Assembly (NCBI RefSeq): GCF_000010325.1
Contig: NC_009662.1
Location: 1,198,501-1,262,500 of the forward strand
Source of the DNA: Nitratiruptor sp. SB155-2
GTDB taxonomy: Bacteria; Campylobacterota; Campylobacteria; Campylobacterales; Nitratiruptoraceae
Length of the DNA stretch: 64,000 nt
Direction: 5' to 3'
The position numbers and the translations under genes are program-made. The notes under the pieces were generated by a model, which was not told the origin of the DNA, searched no databases, and saw nothing but the letters and a program-made list of their open reading frames with translations. Positions 56,616-64,000 of this stretch are shown piece by piece (within the stretch, counting starts at the first letter, position 1; each line of letters starts with the position of its first letter).

Positions 56616-57449
56616 ATGGGACCAGCCGAACTGCTCAACTCAATCAAGCTTCCTTTTGAGATACCACTGTTGTTGCACCCACCAATCGTGCATTTTGCCA
56701 TTGCAATTCCGGTCATTGTACTGCTGCTTGAAATTGCAAATCTCATTGTCAAACGAAAATGTGTGGGAGTGATCTCATCTTTACTTTTGCTGTTGGCAAC
56801 ATTGATCTATTTCGCAGCCTTTTTTACGGGAAAAACAGATGGATCAGAAGCTTTCTCTCTTCTTTCGCACGATGGCCAAGCCGAACTTAAAGAGCATAAG
56901 CTTTTGGGAACCTACCTGGTGTATGGAATCACTATACTTTTTATACTGAAACTGATCATAGCAGCCATCAACAACAAAATAGCCAAAATTGTCTTTACGC
57001 TTCTTGTCGCGATCTTTGTAGGATTTGCTTTGAAACAGGGAAAAGATGGCGGTGAGCTTGTGTATAAATATGGCGCAAATGTTCAAGCAGTCAGTGCCAT
57101 GGATGACAAGATCATGGAACTTGAAGACGAACTCGACAGCTGTAAAAGCGAACTCGAAAAAGCCAAAGAGACAAAACCCGCTCCTACGCAGCCACAGCCA
57201 GCAGCAGCTGCACCAAAAGCTGAAGAAAATGCACCAAAACAGACTACACCGGTAGAACAAAAAGAGACTACACCGGCTCCTGCAGAGCAAAAAGAGGCAG
57301 CACCGGCAACGCAAAGTGAGTCCTCAACGATTGAAGAAAAAGCGCAGGAAGCACTCAAACAGATCAAAGGTGAGATCGAAAAAGCAACCGAAGAAAACAG
57401 CACAGAAAATACACAAGAAAGCAATACTACTGAGCAAGAGGGACATTGA
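56616..57449 (+). CDS. DUF2231-type membrane protein with coiled coil and Pro/Ala/Glu-rich tail
   Basis: The 277-residue protein has four membrane helices in its first 145 residues with the DUF2231 features LLHPPIVHFAIAIPVIVLLL and GGELVYKYGANVQ. A short coiled coil (DDKIMELEDELDSCKSELEK) follows, then about 100 residues of low complexity rich in Pro, Ala, Glu, Gln and Thr. DUF2231 proteins are of unknown function and often sit near cytochromes. The tail is probably periplasmic or cytoplasmic and disordered; topology is not certain. It is convergent with dapE. Confidence 0.82.
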   Translation: MGPAELLNSIKLPFEIPLLLHPPIVHFAIAIPVIVLLLEIANLIVKRKCVGVISSLLLLLATLIYFAAFFTGKTDGSEAFSLLSHDGQAELKEHKLLGTYLVYGITILFILKLIIAAINNKIAKIVFTLLVAIFVGFALKQGKDGGELVYKYGANVQAVSAMDDKIMELEDELDSCKSELEKAKETKPAPTQPQPAAAAPKAEENAPKQTTPVEQKETTPAPAEQKEAAPATQSESSTIEEKAQEALKQIKGEIEKATEENSTENTQESNTTEQEGH

Positions 57450-57458
57450 TCCCTCTTG
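57435..57458. terminator. Bidirectional terminator between the DUF2231 gene and dapE
   Basis: Perfect nine-bp stem CAAGAGGGA / TCCCTCTTG with loop CATTGA, which contains the TGA stop of the plus-strand gene. The dapE stop follows directly. Confidence 0.65.
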
Positions 57459-58553
57459 TTAAAAACTTCGTATCACCTCTTTAAAAACAAGGTACAGTTT
57501 TTCCACTTCCTCTTTTGATGTTCTCTCATTTGGCGCATGAATCGTATCGTTTTTCACACCAAACTCTATCGTTTTTACGCCATATTCAGCAAAAAATCGT
57601 GCATCACTTGTCCCACCGGCGGTAGAGTGTTTGGGTGTAATTCCTGTCATTTTTTTGATCGCTTGATCGATCACCTGTACCACTTTCGAGTTAGGATCGG
57701 TTAAAAACGGTTTTGCACTTTGACTCAGTTTCAGTGTATAGTTCATCCCATCAAAATATCGATGCACAAAACGTTCCACGTCCTGCATAGTCGTTTTTGT
57801 ATTGTTCCGGACATTGAACATCATCTTCAGTCTGCCGGGCGTCACGTTTGTCACTTCCATCCCTGCCCTGATATCGGTAATGACAAACTTGCTCGGCGCA
57901 AAATACTCATCGCCACTGTCAAGATCGACTCCTGCCATTTTTGGTAAAACTTGAGCCACTTTGTGGATAGGGTTGACAGCTTTTTCAGGGTACGCTGCAT
58001 GTCCTTGTTTGCCAATCTTTTCTATCACGCCGTTTATCGAACCTCTTCGGCCAATCTTTATCGCATCGCCAAAGCGCTCTTCGCATGTTGGCTCAGCAAC
58101 GATGGCATACTGAGGAGTCATATGCATTCGCTCGAGTTCTTCCAAAGCATATTTCGTGCCCCACTTCGCCTCACCCTCTTCATCGCTTGTAAGAAGCAAC
58201 GAAAGAGTTCCATGGAACACTTTTGCCTCTTTGACCGCCTGCACAAAAGCGGCAACACCACTTTTCATATCCTGCGCGCCTCGTGCATAGATAAAACCAT
58301 CTTTTTCCAAAGGTTCAAATGGATCACTCTCCCATCCATCTCCCGGCGGAACCACATCCACATGGCCTGCAAAGCATAGATGCTCCCCTTCGCCAAACTT
58401 TTTGTACAGAAAGAGATTTTTCACGCCATGTTTATTGAACCACAGAGCGTGAAAGTCTGAGAGATACTCCCTGATAAACTCCAAACTCCCCGCATCATCA
58501 GGAGTGATACTGGGAAAAGAGAGCAGTTTCTTAAACAGATCGATGACTTCCAT
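57459..58553 (-). CDS. dapE: Succinyl-diaminopimelate desuccinylase
   Basis: This dinuclear zinc hydrolase acts in lysine and peptidoglycan precursor synthesis. The 364-residue M20-family protein has [60 protein letters not shown] and [20 protein letters not shown]. It overlaps the esterase gene upstream by 23 bases. Confidence 0.95.
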   Translation of the reverse strand: MEVIDLFKKLLSFPSITPDDAGSLEFIREYLSDFHALWFNKHGVKNLFLYKKFGEGEHLCFAGHVDVVPPGDGWESDPFEPLEKDGFIYARGAQDMKSGVAAFVQAVKEAKVFHGTLSLLLTSDEEGEAKWGTKYALEELERMHMTPQYAIVAEPTCEERFGDAIKIGRRGSINGVIEKIGKQGHAAYPEKAVNPIHKVAQVLPKMAGVDLDSGDEYFAPSKFVITDIRAGMEVTNVTPGRLKMMFNVRNNTKTTMQDVERFVHRYFDGMNYTLKLSQSAKPFLTDPNSKVVQVIDQAIKKMTGITPKHSTAGGTSDARFFAEYGVKTIEFGVKNDTIHAPNERTSKEEVEKLYLVFKEVIRSF

Positions 58554-59094
58554 TTCCCTCCCTAAATCGTTTGATCATACAAAGGTAATCCTCAATGTTT
58601 TCAAAACGGTGATTACCTCCATATTCTACAATTCGGCGCTGATTTTCATACTTTTTCAAAGCAATGCGATAATCCAACACCTCGTCACCCGTTTGCAGCA
58701 AGACCAGAAAGAGGTGCTTTTTGAGATTGTTCGTATCGTAATTGAAAAGCTCTTTTATATACTCCTCTTTCCATTCAAACATATCTTCATCACAAAATCG
58801 CTCCTGCCATCCAATGTATGGCTTTAACGTCTCAAAAGGTCTCGTCGATGGGTTGATCAAAACTGCCTTGATATCATACTTTTGTCCTAAATAGGTGGCG
58901 TAGTATCCACCCAAAGAGGAGCCGACCAAAAGATCCACTTCACTTGATTGGATAATTTTTTCAAGTTCATGTATCGCTTTGGATGGCGATGGTGGTAAAT
59001 CTGGCGCTACAACGTCACCAAAGTAGCTTTGCAACGCTCTTGATTTATTTCCCCGACCGCAACTTTTGAATCCGTGAATATACAAAATCATCAC
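58531..59094 (-). CDS. YqiA/YcfP-like alpha/beta hydrolase
   Basis: The 187-residue protein has the short esterase pattern [34 protein letters not shown] and the nucleophile elbow [19 protein letters not shown]. The closing Asp/His region reads [18 protein letters not shown] and [20 protein letters not shown]. Substrate unknown. It overlaps both neighbours (lipoprotein gene and dapE), so the three may be one message. Confidence 0.9.
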   Translation of the reverse strand: MMILYIHGFKSCGRGNKSRALQSYFGDVVAPDLPPSPSKAIHELEKIIQSSEVDLLVGSSLGGYYATYLGQKYDIKAVLINPSTRPFETLKPYIGWQERFCDEDMFEWKEEYIKELFNYDTNNLKKHLFLVLLQTGDEVLDYRIALKKYENQRRIVEYGGNHRFENIEDYLCMIKRFREGNGSHRSV

Positions 59095-59432
59095 GGATGC
59101 TCATAAAAAAGATAAGGTGTGGAGTAGTCGCTAAATTCAAAATAGATCTTTTTGCGTCTCTCTTCTTTTTGCAAAATCCCATCTAGATTCGCATCAAGAT
59201 AGCCATAGCCATATCGGTATGGTCTTGGACGACTGTCGTCTGTTCCATAGGCGGTGGAGATTTTATCGATATGCATGATTCTTTTTACCACTTTCCCACC
59301 GCTGTATATCTCAAGCACTCCGTTTGTTCCCGTCCAGTTGACGATAGCACGTCCCAGTTTGTTCTGTGTCTCCTGAGTACACCCGGTCAAGAAAAATGCT
59401 ATAATTGGCACCAAGAGCAAGAGCTTTTTCAT
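59091..59432 (-). CDS. Small lipoprotein of unknown function
   Basis: From ATG 59432, behind AAAAAGGA, the protein has 113 residues. A lipoprotein signal ends FFLTGC. The mature part has NWTGTNGVLEIYSGGKVVKR and a short acidic motif LDANLDGILQKEERRKK that resembles an EF-hand-like loop. A longer reading to 59771 lacks a ribosome binding site and contains unlikely sequence. Function unknown. Confidence 0.78.
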   Translation of the reverse strand: MKKLLLLVPIIAFFLTGCTQETQNKLGRAIVNWTGTNGVLEIYSGGKVVKRIMHIDKISTAYGTDDSRPRPYRYGYGYLDANLDGILQKEERRKKIYFEFSDYSTPYLFYEHP

Positions 59433-59472
59433 CGTTGTCCTTTTTCTTTGAATTATAGCAAAAAGGAGTTTT

Positions 59473-59664
59473 ATGAGCGGTTGGACCTGTTCGCACCAAA
59501 TCGGTGAATACTGTGATCTTTTGAAAAAGCCATGTGATCCGGGAGATAAAGGGTGTGTATTGTATGGAAAAGCACTCTTTAGCAATCCCCAGACACCGAG
59601 TAACGAAGCGTTGAGAAGAAGAGAAGAAATAGCCAAAAAACGGAAGGAGCGTGGATATGAATAG
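59473..59664 (+). CDS. Cys4 mini-protein coupled to a multihaem cytochrome
   Basis: The 63-residue protein has four Cys spaced C-x7-C-x6-C-x6-C (WTCSHQIGEYCDLLKKPC, then DPGDKGCVLYG) and a basic helical tail ending KKRKERGYE. There is no signal peptide. The AAAAGGAG before its ATG is strong. Its stop overlaps the ATG of the cytochrome gene. I recall similar small CDPGxKGCVL proteins in this phylum, without a known role. Metal or Fe-S binding is inference. Confidence 0.75.
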   Translation: MSGWTCSHQIGEYCDLLKKPCDPGDKGCVLYGKALFSNPQTPSNEALRRREEIAKKRKERGYE

Positions 59665-60745
59665 AGTATGGTTGATAATTGCCTCGGCCTGTGCCCTTTT
59701 TGCCTCCCAGTTCGCACCCAACAGTGCCTGCAAAGAGTGCCACCCACTGATCTACAAAGAGTATCAAACAAGTCAGCATGCCAATGCCACGATCTTTAAA
59801 GATCCTATCCACGCAGCGGTCTGGAAGAAAAATCCTTTGCATAAAAAAGGGGCCTACAAATGTGCCAAATGTCACACTCCAGCTGCGAATAACTTCAAAC
59901 AGCTCGTTCAACCAAACGGTATAGGTCCTGATCCAAAAAATCCGACACAAAATGACGCGGTAGCCTGTGCATACTGCCACCGAATCAAAGGGATCAAAGA
60001 GGGCCTCAAAACAAATCACAATATCATCAGTAAAACACCAAAAAAATATTTTGGCACAAGAAAAGACCACATCAAATCACCATTTCATGAAATCGACACA
60101 TCCAATAAAACTTTCTTGCAGGGCAACGTCTGTATGGGATGCCACTCCCACAAACGAAACAAATTTGGCCTCAACGTCTGTTCTACCAATCCTCACAGGG
60201 AAATAGAAAACGCCAACTGCGTCAGCTGCCACATGCCAAAAGTACCAGGAAGCGTTTCGACAATGAAAGAGAGGCAGATGCACACATTCCACGGATTTCC
60301 CGGAGCCCATGTTCATACTAAAATGCTTGCGCAATATGTGGATATCGAGTTTTTACCACATCTCAAAGGTTTTGAAGTCGCCATCAACTCAAAACTCCCT
60401 CATGATTTTTTGCTCCATCCTGCGCGTGTAGCATTTGCAAAAACGGTTGTCAAAAGAGATGGAAAAACAGTGTTTCAAAAAACGCAAATTCTCGTTCGCA
60501 TCCTGGGAAGTGATGGAAAACCGACACCACCGTGGCTTGCCAAAGAGGTCGTCAAAGACACGATGCTCAAAGCAAATGAAAAAAGAGTCTTCAAATACGG
60601 CTTTGCGCTCAAAAAAGGAGATAAAGTCATAGTAGCTCTTGGATATAGACTTGTTAAACCTCCACTTGCCAAAAAACTTGGAATCAAAGCTCCTGAAGCC
60701 ACAAAACCTATCATTTTCAAAAAAGAGGTCTTTACAGTGAAGTAG
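59657..60745 (+). CDS. Exported pentahaem cytochrome c
   Basis: The 362-residue protein has a signal peptide (VWLIIASACALFASQ) and five CxxCH haem sites: CKECH, CAKCH, CAYCH, CMGCH and CVSCH, all within the first 195 residues. The remaining 165 residues lack haem sites and look like a beta-sandwich (LRVILGSDGKP-type strands, PHDFLLHPARVAFAKTVVKR). It resembles the cytochrome c554 and multihaem electron-transfer group; partner and substrate are unknown. ATG 59657 lies seven bases after AAGGAG. CcsBA (5069-8203) should attach its haems. Confidence 0.9.
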   Translation: MNRVWLIIASACALFASQFAPNSACKECHPLIYKEYQTSQHANATIFKDPIHAAVWKKNPLHKKGAYKCAKCHTPAANNFKQLVQPNGIGPDPKNPTQNDAVACAYCHRIKGIKEGLKTNHNIISKTPKKYFGTRKDHIKSPFHEIDTSNKTFLQGNVCMGCHSHKRNKFGLNVCSTNPHREIENANCVSCHMPKVPGSVSTMKERQMHTFHGFPGAHVHTKMLAQYVDIEFLPHLKGFEVAINSKLPHDFLLHPARVAFAKTVVKRDGKTVFQKTQILVRILGSDGKPTPPWLAKEVVKDTMLKANEKRVFKYGFALKKGDKVIVALGYRLVKPPLAKKLGIKAPEATKPIIFKKEVFTVK

Positions 60746-60761
60746 GCTCGGCCTTCTTCAC
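60737..60761. terminator. Bidirectional terminator after the cytochrome gene
   Basis: Stem GTGAAG-T-AGGC / GCCT-T-CTTCAC with a three-base loop: ten pairs and one T-T mismatch. It spans the stop codons of the convergent cytochrome and thioredoxin-like genes. Confidence 0.65.
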
Positions 60762-61087
60762 GAAAAGTAAAGATCATACACCTTTTGCACCTTTTCTTGC
60801 ATAAGCTGTAAACTCACATTGCGTCCCTCACGTAAAAACTCCTTTCCATCAAAAAAGAGCAGCATTGCCGGAGCGGAAAAGATATTGAATTTCCCAGAGA
60901 TTTCAGGAATTTCGGCGACGTTCGCCTCTACCAAAACAACTTTTGGAAAATTTTTGGAAAAAAGCTCTTTCACTTTCTCTTTCAAGACGTCACAAACATT
61001 ACAGTTTGGAGCACTGATATACAAAAGCACGGCTTCATTTGATTCGATAGCATTTTGTACTTCCTCAATTCTTTGCAGTCTCTTCAT
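60758..61087 (-). CDS. Thioredoxin-like protein with CNVC motif
   Basis: The 109-residue protein has a thioredoxin fold (VLLYISAPNCNVCDVLKEKV, FPKVVLVEANVAEIPEISGK, FSAPAMLLFFDGKEFLREGR). The active site is CNVC instead of CGPC and the cis-Pro is in SAPAML. No signal peptide, so it is cytoplasmic. ATG 61087, behind GGAGGAG, overlaps the helicase end. The redox partner is unknown. Confidence 0.88.
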   Translation of the reverse strand: MKRLQRIEEVQNAIESNEAVLLYISAPNCNVCDVLKEKVKELFSKNFPKVVLVEANVAEIPEISGKFNIFSAPAMLLFFDGKEFLREGRNVSLQLMQEKVQKVYDLYFS

Positions 61088-63245
61088 CGCTCTCCTCCCA
61101 TTCAATATATTTACCCTCTTTTTTCACATACTCCAAAAAAGCTTTATAGGTCTCATCATGTATCAAAGTTGAAGCATCCCCTATGCAGATAAGTTTTCGC
61201 TTGGCCCTTGTGATCGCGACATTGAGACGTCTGAGATCTTTTAAAAAACCAATTTTCCCATTTTCATTGGAGCGAACAAAACTGATGATGATCACCTCTT
61301 TTTCTCTGCCTTGAAAGCCATCGACTGTTTTGACTTCAATGATACGCTCATCTGTTTCTACTAGCTTCTTGATTCTTTTTACCTGCGCTGCATAGGGGGA
61401 GATGATGCCGATATCCTCTGTTTTCAAACCCATTGATAGAAGCTCCTCACTCAATGCACTAACGATTTTTGCCTCTTTTTCATTCTCATAGCTGGTACTA
61501 CGCTGAGCCAACATCTCTTTGGCTTCCACTCCTTTTGTATCCACAAATACCAAAGGCTCGCAACCCAGTATGGCCTCAAATCTTTTAGGCTCTTTTAGCT
61601 CAAAATCACAAATGGTGTGGTGTTTGACACTTGCATCAGCTATCAGTTTACCCTCATAAAACTGCTCATTGCTAAATTGCATGATCTTTTCATGCATTCT
61701 GTACTGTATGCGAAGCATGGAAGCATTTTTCGGATACTGTATAATCAGTTTTTCAAACAAAGACTCTTTCAGCTCTTTTGAGTCACTCACAACAGTTGGC
61801 GGAAGCTGCTTGTGATCTCCGGCAATGATAAATCGATTGGCATGCATGATGGGAATCAGGGTAGATGGGATGATCTGCTGACTTCCTTCATCGATCACCG
61901 CCACATCAAAATGAAAATTTTTGAGCATATCGGACATGATCATTCCATTGGTCGAAAGAACCACGTCTGCATTTTCGATGATATTTTTGTACACCCGCTC
62001 CTCTTCAAACCTTAAATTTTTGATAAGCGAATCGATCTTTCGATCCAGTTTTATCCATTTGGCCATAGACTGCATCGTCGCTACACTGACACCTCGCATA
62101 CTCTTACCTCTTGCGGCCAATGTCATGATGCGATCATGACTCATTCCTCTCGCTCTTGCCTGGGTTGGCTTGGAGTGCTGTTCTCGCTCTTTCACCAACA
62201 CTCCTATCTCTTCCCACCCCTTTTTTATCGCCTCGGCTTCCAGACTCTTCTCATACTTTGCATGGATGCTGAACTCTTCCAGTTCATACAGGATTCTAGC
62301 AGGATGGCCGATACGAACAAGGCTGATGTCATGACTGGCAAGACGTTGCAGCATATTGTCAACGGCAGTGTTTGAGTCCGCCGTGGCTAAAACTTTGTTG
62401 CCCCGCTTTACTTCTTGTAAGATAAGTTCGATCAAAGTTGACGTTTTTCCGGTTCCCGGAGGTCCGTGGATCAAAAAAACTTCACTCCCTAAAGCCTTCT
62501 GTACAGCTTCATTTTGCGATTCATTGAGTTTCGTAACAACTTCAAAACTCTGTTTTTTAGGCTCTTTTGGCTCCCATATGCCAAGAGCGAAGTTTCGCAT
62601 ACGCCTTTGCACGCCGGTAGCATGCTGCAAGAGATGAAGATTTTCTTCCATCCTTTTAAATGTTACATCATTGATATATAGATCGATTCGAATGCCATCT
62701 CCGTAAACCCACTTTGGAGGTTTCTCTTCAAAAGCTACTGTGATAAAGTTTTTTCTCACTTCACTCACTGTACCAGTAACATCACTTTTAAGAGGCTCTC
62801 CACGTGAAATAAGCACGATGTCTCCAGAACCGATCTCCGTATCGATGATACGGCTTCTTCCAAATTTGACAAAATAGAGATTGAGCCGACTGGGCTCCTT
62901 GGAGCCTCTAAGCCCCAAAATCGCTCTACCGTAGATTTCACGCTCAGCTCCGCTTAATGCCTTTATCTCCCCTATAGTCGCTTCGATCTCCGCTCTTCTT
63001 TCGGTATTGATCAAATATCGGTACCGCTCACAAAACTCATGGATCTCTTTGATCTCGGCTTCCTCTTCTCGTGAGGGGAAAAGGGATTTATCCAGCCTCT
63101 TTTTGACCCGTTTTTTCAGGCACAGCAGCGTTTTACCATTTGCATAGTAGCTCTTTTTGATATCGGAGAGCTTGATGCCAATCTTTTTTAAAGCTTTTTG
63201 CAGGTCACTTCCACTCAAAACTTTTGGTACAATGAAACAGCTCAA
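61065..63245 (-). CDS. UPF1/IGHMBP2-like superfamily 1 helicase
   Basis: The 726-residue protein has an N-terminal region with a barrel (SGDIVLISRGEPLKSDVTGT), then the helicase motifs FLIHGPPGTGKTSTLIELIL, VAVIDEGSQQ, AGDHKQLPPTV, LRIQYRMHEKIMQFSNEQFY, VKTVDGFQGREKEVIIISFV and RRLNVAITRAKRKLICIGDA. UPF1-like enzymes unwind DNA or RNA; substrate unknown here. The start is TTG 63245 with AAGGAGG five bases upstream. Confidence 0.93.
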   Translation of the reverse strand: MSCFIVPKVLSGSDLQKALKKIGIKLSDIKKSYYANGKTLLCLKKRVKKRLDKSLFPSREEEAEIKEIHEFCERYRYLINTERRAEIEATIGEIKALSGAEREIYGRAILGLRGSKEPSRLNLYFVKFGRSRIIDTEIGSGDIVLISRGEPLKSDVTGTVSEVRKNFITVAFEEKPPKWVYGDGIRIDLYINDVTFKRMEENLHLLQHATGVQRRMRNFALGIWEPKEPKKQSFEVVTKLNESQNEAVQKALGSEVFLIHGPPGTGKTSTLIELILQEVKRGNKVLATADSNTAVDNMLQRLASHDISLVRIGHPARILYELEEFSIHAKYEKSLEAEAIKKGWEEIGVLVKEREQHSKPTQARARGMSHDRIMTLAARGKSMRGVSVATMQSMAKWIKLDRKIDSLIKNLRFEEERVYKNIIENADVVLSTNGMIMSDMLKNFHFDVAVIDEGSQQIIPSTLIPIMHANRFIIAGDHKQLPPTVVSDSKELKESLFEKLIIQYPKNASMLRIQYRMHEKIMQFSNEQFYEGKLIADASVKHHTICDFELKEPKRFEAILGCEPLVFVDTKGVEAKEMLAQRSTSYENEKEAKIVSALSEELLSMGLKTEDIGIISPYAAQVKRIKKLVETDERIIEVKTVDGFQGREKEVIIISFVRSNENGKIGFLKDLRRLNVAITRAKRKLICIGDASTLIHDETYKAFLEYVKKEGKYIEWEESDEETAKN

Positions 63246-63292
63246 TGAGCCTCCTTGATTTTTAAACGCATTTTAGTACAAAGGGAAAGAAT

Positions 63293-64000
63293 ATGCAAAA
63301 ATCTGTCTTTGTAGCCGGATGGGAAGATTTTATGACAAAAAAGTTTTTGGCTATCACTTTTGTTCCATTTTTTTTGACACTTTTGCTTTTTACAGCCATT
63401 TTCTATGGCGGTGGACAGGAAATCCTTCACATGCTTGAGCAACTTGCACAAAGTCCTAACGCTATTAACGATCCCTCACTTGCCCTTTTTGCAAAAGAGC
63501 ATCCTATCCTTGCATGGCTTGCAAGCAATTCCGTTACCCATTTCATTATCGCTACGTTGTTAACCGTTCTTGGAGTGCTGTTTGCTATTTTGCTCTCCAC
63601 TGCCACCGCTACGATCATCATGGGATTTTTCACTCCCTATATCATCAAAGAGATCCATAAACGTCACTACAGCCACTTAGATATTGGCAAAGGACTTGGG
63701 ATCATCGAGTACATGGTACTGATGGCAAAGATCATCGTAAAAAGTATAGGACTCTTTTTGCTCTCTTTTATACTCTACTTCATCCCTCTGCTCAATGCCA
63801 TTGCACTCAATATCCCTTTTTACTATCTTTTCCACTCCTTTTTGAGTCTCGATGTGGGAGGAGAGATCATGAGCAAAGAGGAGTTAGAAAATATTGTAAA
63901 GAAGTATCGTTTCAAGATTATGGGAACGACGGGAGTACTCTATCTCATCACTCTCATACCGATGGCCGGTATGATACTGCAGGTCTATTTTGTAAGCGTT
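63293..64000 (+). CDS. EI24/CysZ-like integral membrane protein, 3' end outside window
   Basis: The visible 236 residues hold several membrane helices: FLAITFVPFFLTLLLFTAIF, THFIIATLLTVLGVLFAILL, IIVKSIGLFLLSFILYFIPL and a last one at the window edge. The segment SLDVGGEIMSKEELENIVKK and the overall layout match EI24-domain proteins (CysZ-like, sulfate uptake in E. coli; often of unknown substrate elsewhere). ATG 63293 follows AAAGGGAAAG. It is divergent from the helicase gene by 47 bases. Confidence 0.8.
   Translation, partial: MQKSVFVAGWEDFMTKKFLAITFVPFFLTLLLFTAIFYGGGQEILHMLEQLAQSPNAINDPSLALFAKEHPILAWLASNSVTHFIIATLLTVLGVLFAILLSTATATIIMGFFTPYIIKEIHKRHYSHLDIGKGLGIIEYMVLMAKIIVKSIGLFLLSFILYFIPLLNAIALNIPFYYLFHSFLSLDVGGEIMSKEELENIVKKYRFKIMGTTGVLYLITLIPMAGMILQVYFVSV

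Noticed and set aside
59433-59771. Upstream extension of the small lipoprotein to 226 residues
   Set aside because: The added part overlaps the Cys4 mini-protein gene, lacks a ribosome binding site and hides an ideal lipoprotein signal start at 59432.
62804-62819. parS-like CTCTCCACGTGAAATA
   Set aside because: Only about 11 of 16 positions fit the TGTTTCACGTGAAACA consensus and it lies inside the helicase gene far from parAB; not enough for a parS call.

Overview
The window is ordinary bacterial chromosome, densely packed and strongly biased to the minus strand (8 of about 62 genes are on plus). Family content and gene order point to a Campylobacterota (epsilonproteobacterium), probably a free-living, flagellated, respiratory, vent-type chemolithotroph such as a Nitratiruptor-like organism. 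The reasons are a fused CcsBA cytochrome c synthetase, class II DAHP synthase, epsilon-type RecO and FliO-like proteins, an FlhX-like FlhB C-terminal paralogue, and the block rplU-rpmA-obgE-proB-(truD)-fmt-birA-parA-parB-atpF'FHAGDC-tolQRAB-pal-cpoB-slyD-fabD, followed by mtnN and ttcA, which follows the order I remember from Campylobacter jejuni Cj0094-Cj0118. The genus is inference.

Layout. 1-8.2 kb: a frameshifted oxygen-sensor-like diguanylate cyclase (3' part outside the window), a periplasmic rhodanese, aroG-type DAHP synthase, recR, dnaJ and ccsBA. 8.3-16.6 kb: polA, a small exported protein, a frameshifted HDOD protein, uvrA, a TSUP exporter and a FliO-like protein. 16.6-26.9 kb: one tight minus-strand run gltB-gltD-IMPase-accD-thiE-rlmH-membrane protein-dusB. 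27.0-32.6 kb: recO, then a conspicuously AT-rich three-gene signalling operon (PAS-GGDEF-EAL, a soluble protein with two MCP signalling hairpins, a protein with three CheW domains). 32.75-38.9 kb: mtnN-ttcA-fliK-flhX-unknown, an unknown exported protein, fabD and slyD. 39-55.8 kb: Tol-Pal, ATP synthase F1 and stator, ParAB, biotin ligase, fmt, truD, proB, obgE and ribosomal proteins. 55.9-64 kb: ridA, tRNA-Gln and tRNA-fMet behind a textbook promoter, a DUF2231 membrane protein, dapE, a YqiA-like esterase, a small lipoprotein, a Cys4 mini-protein coupled to a pentaheme cytochrome c, a thioredoxin-like protein, a UPF1-like helicase and the start of an EI24/CysZ-like membrane protein.

No stretch over 300 bases lacks a gene. 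The longest gaps are 32593-32752 (160 bp), 56240-56357, 37281-37390 and 26931-27035. I saw no insertion sequence, CRISPR array, rRNA or prophage.

The most notable content is the AT-rich chemosensory-like operon with no CheA, receptor membrane segments or methylation enzymes nearby. Next are three signalling genes (and no others) each broken by one missing base in a short homopolymer, a 9-bp hairpin that holds the fabD ribosome binding site, and a perfect 22-bp palindrome inside the IMPase gene. A genuinely new system is not proven by the sequence; the chemosensory operon is the best candidate.
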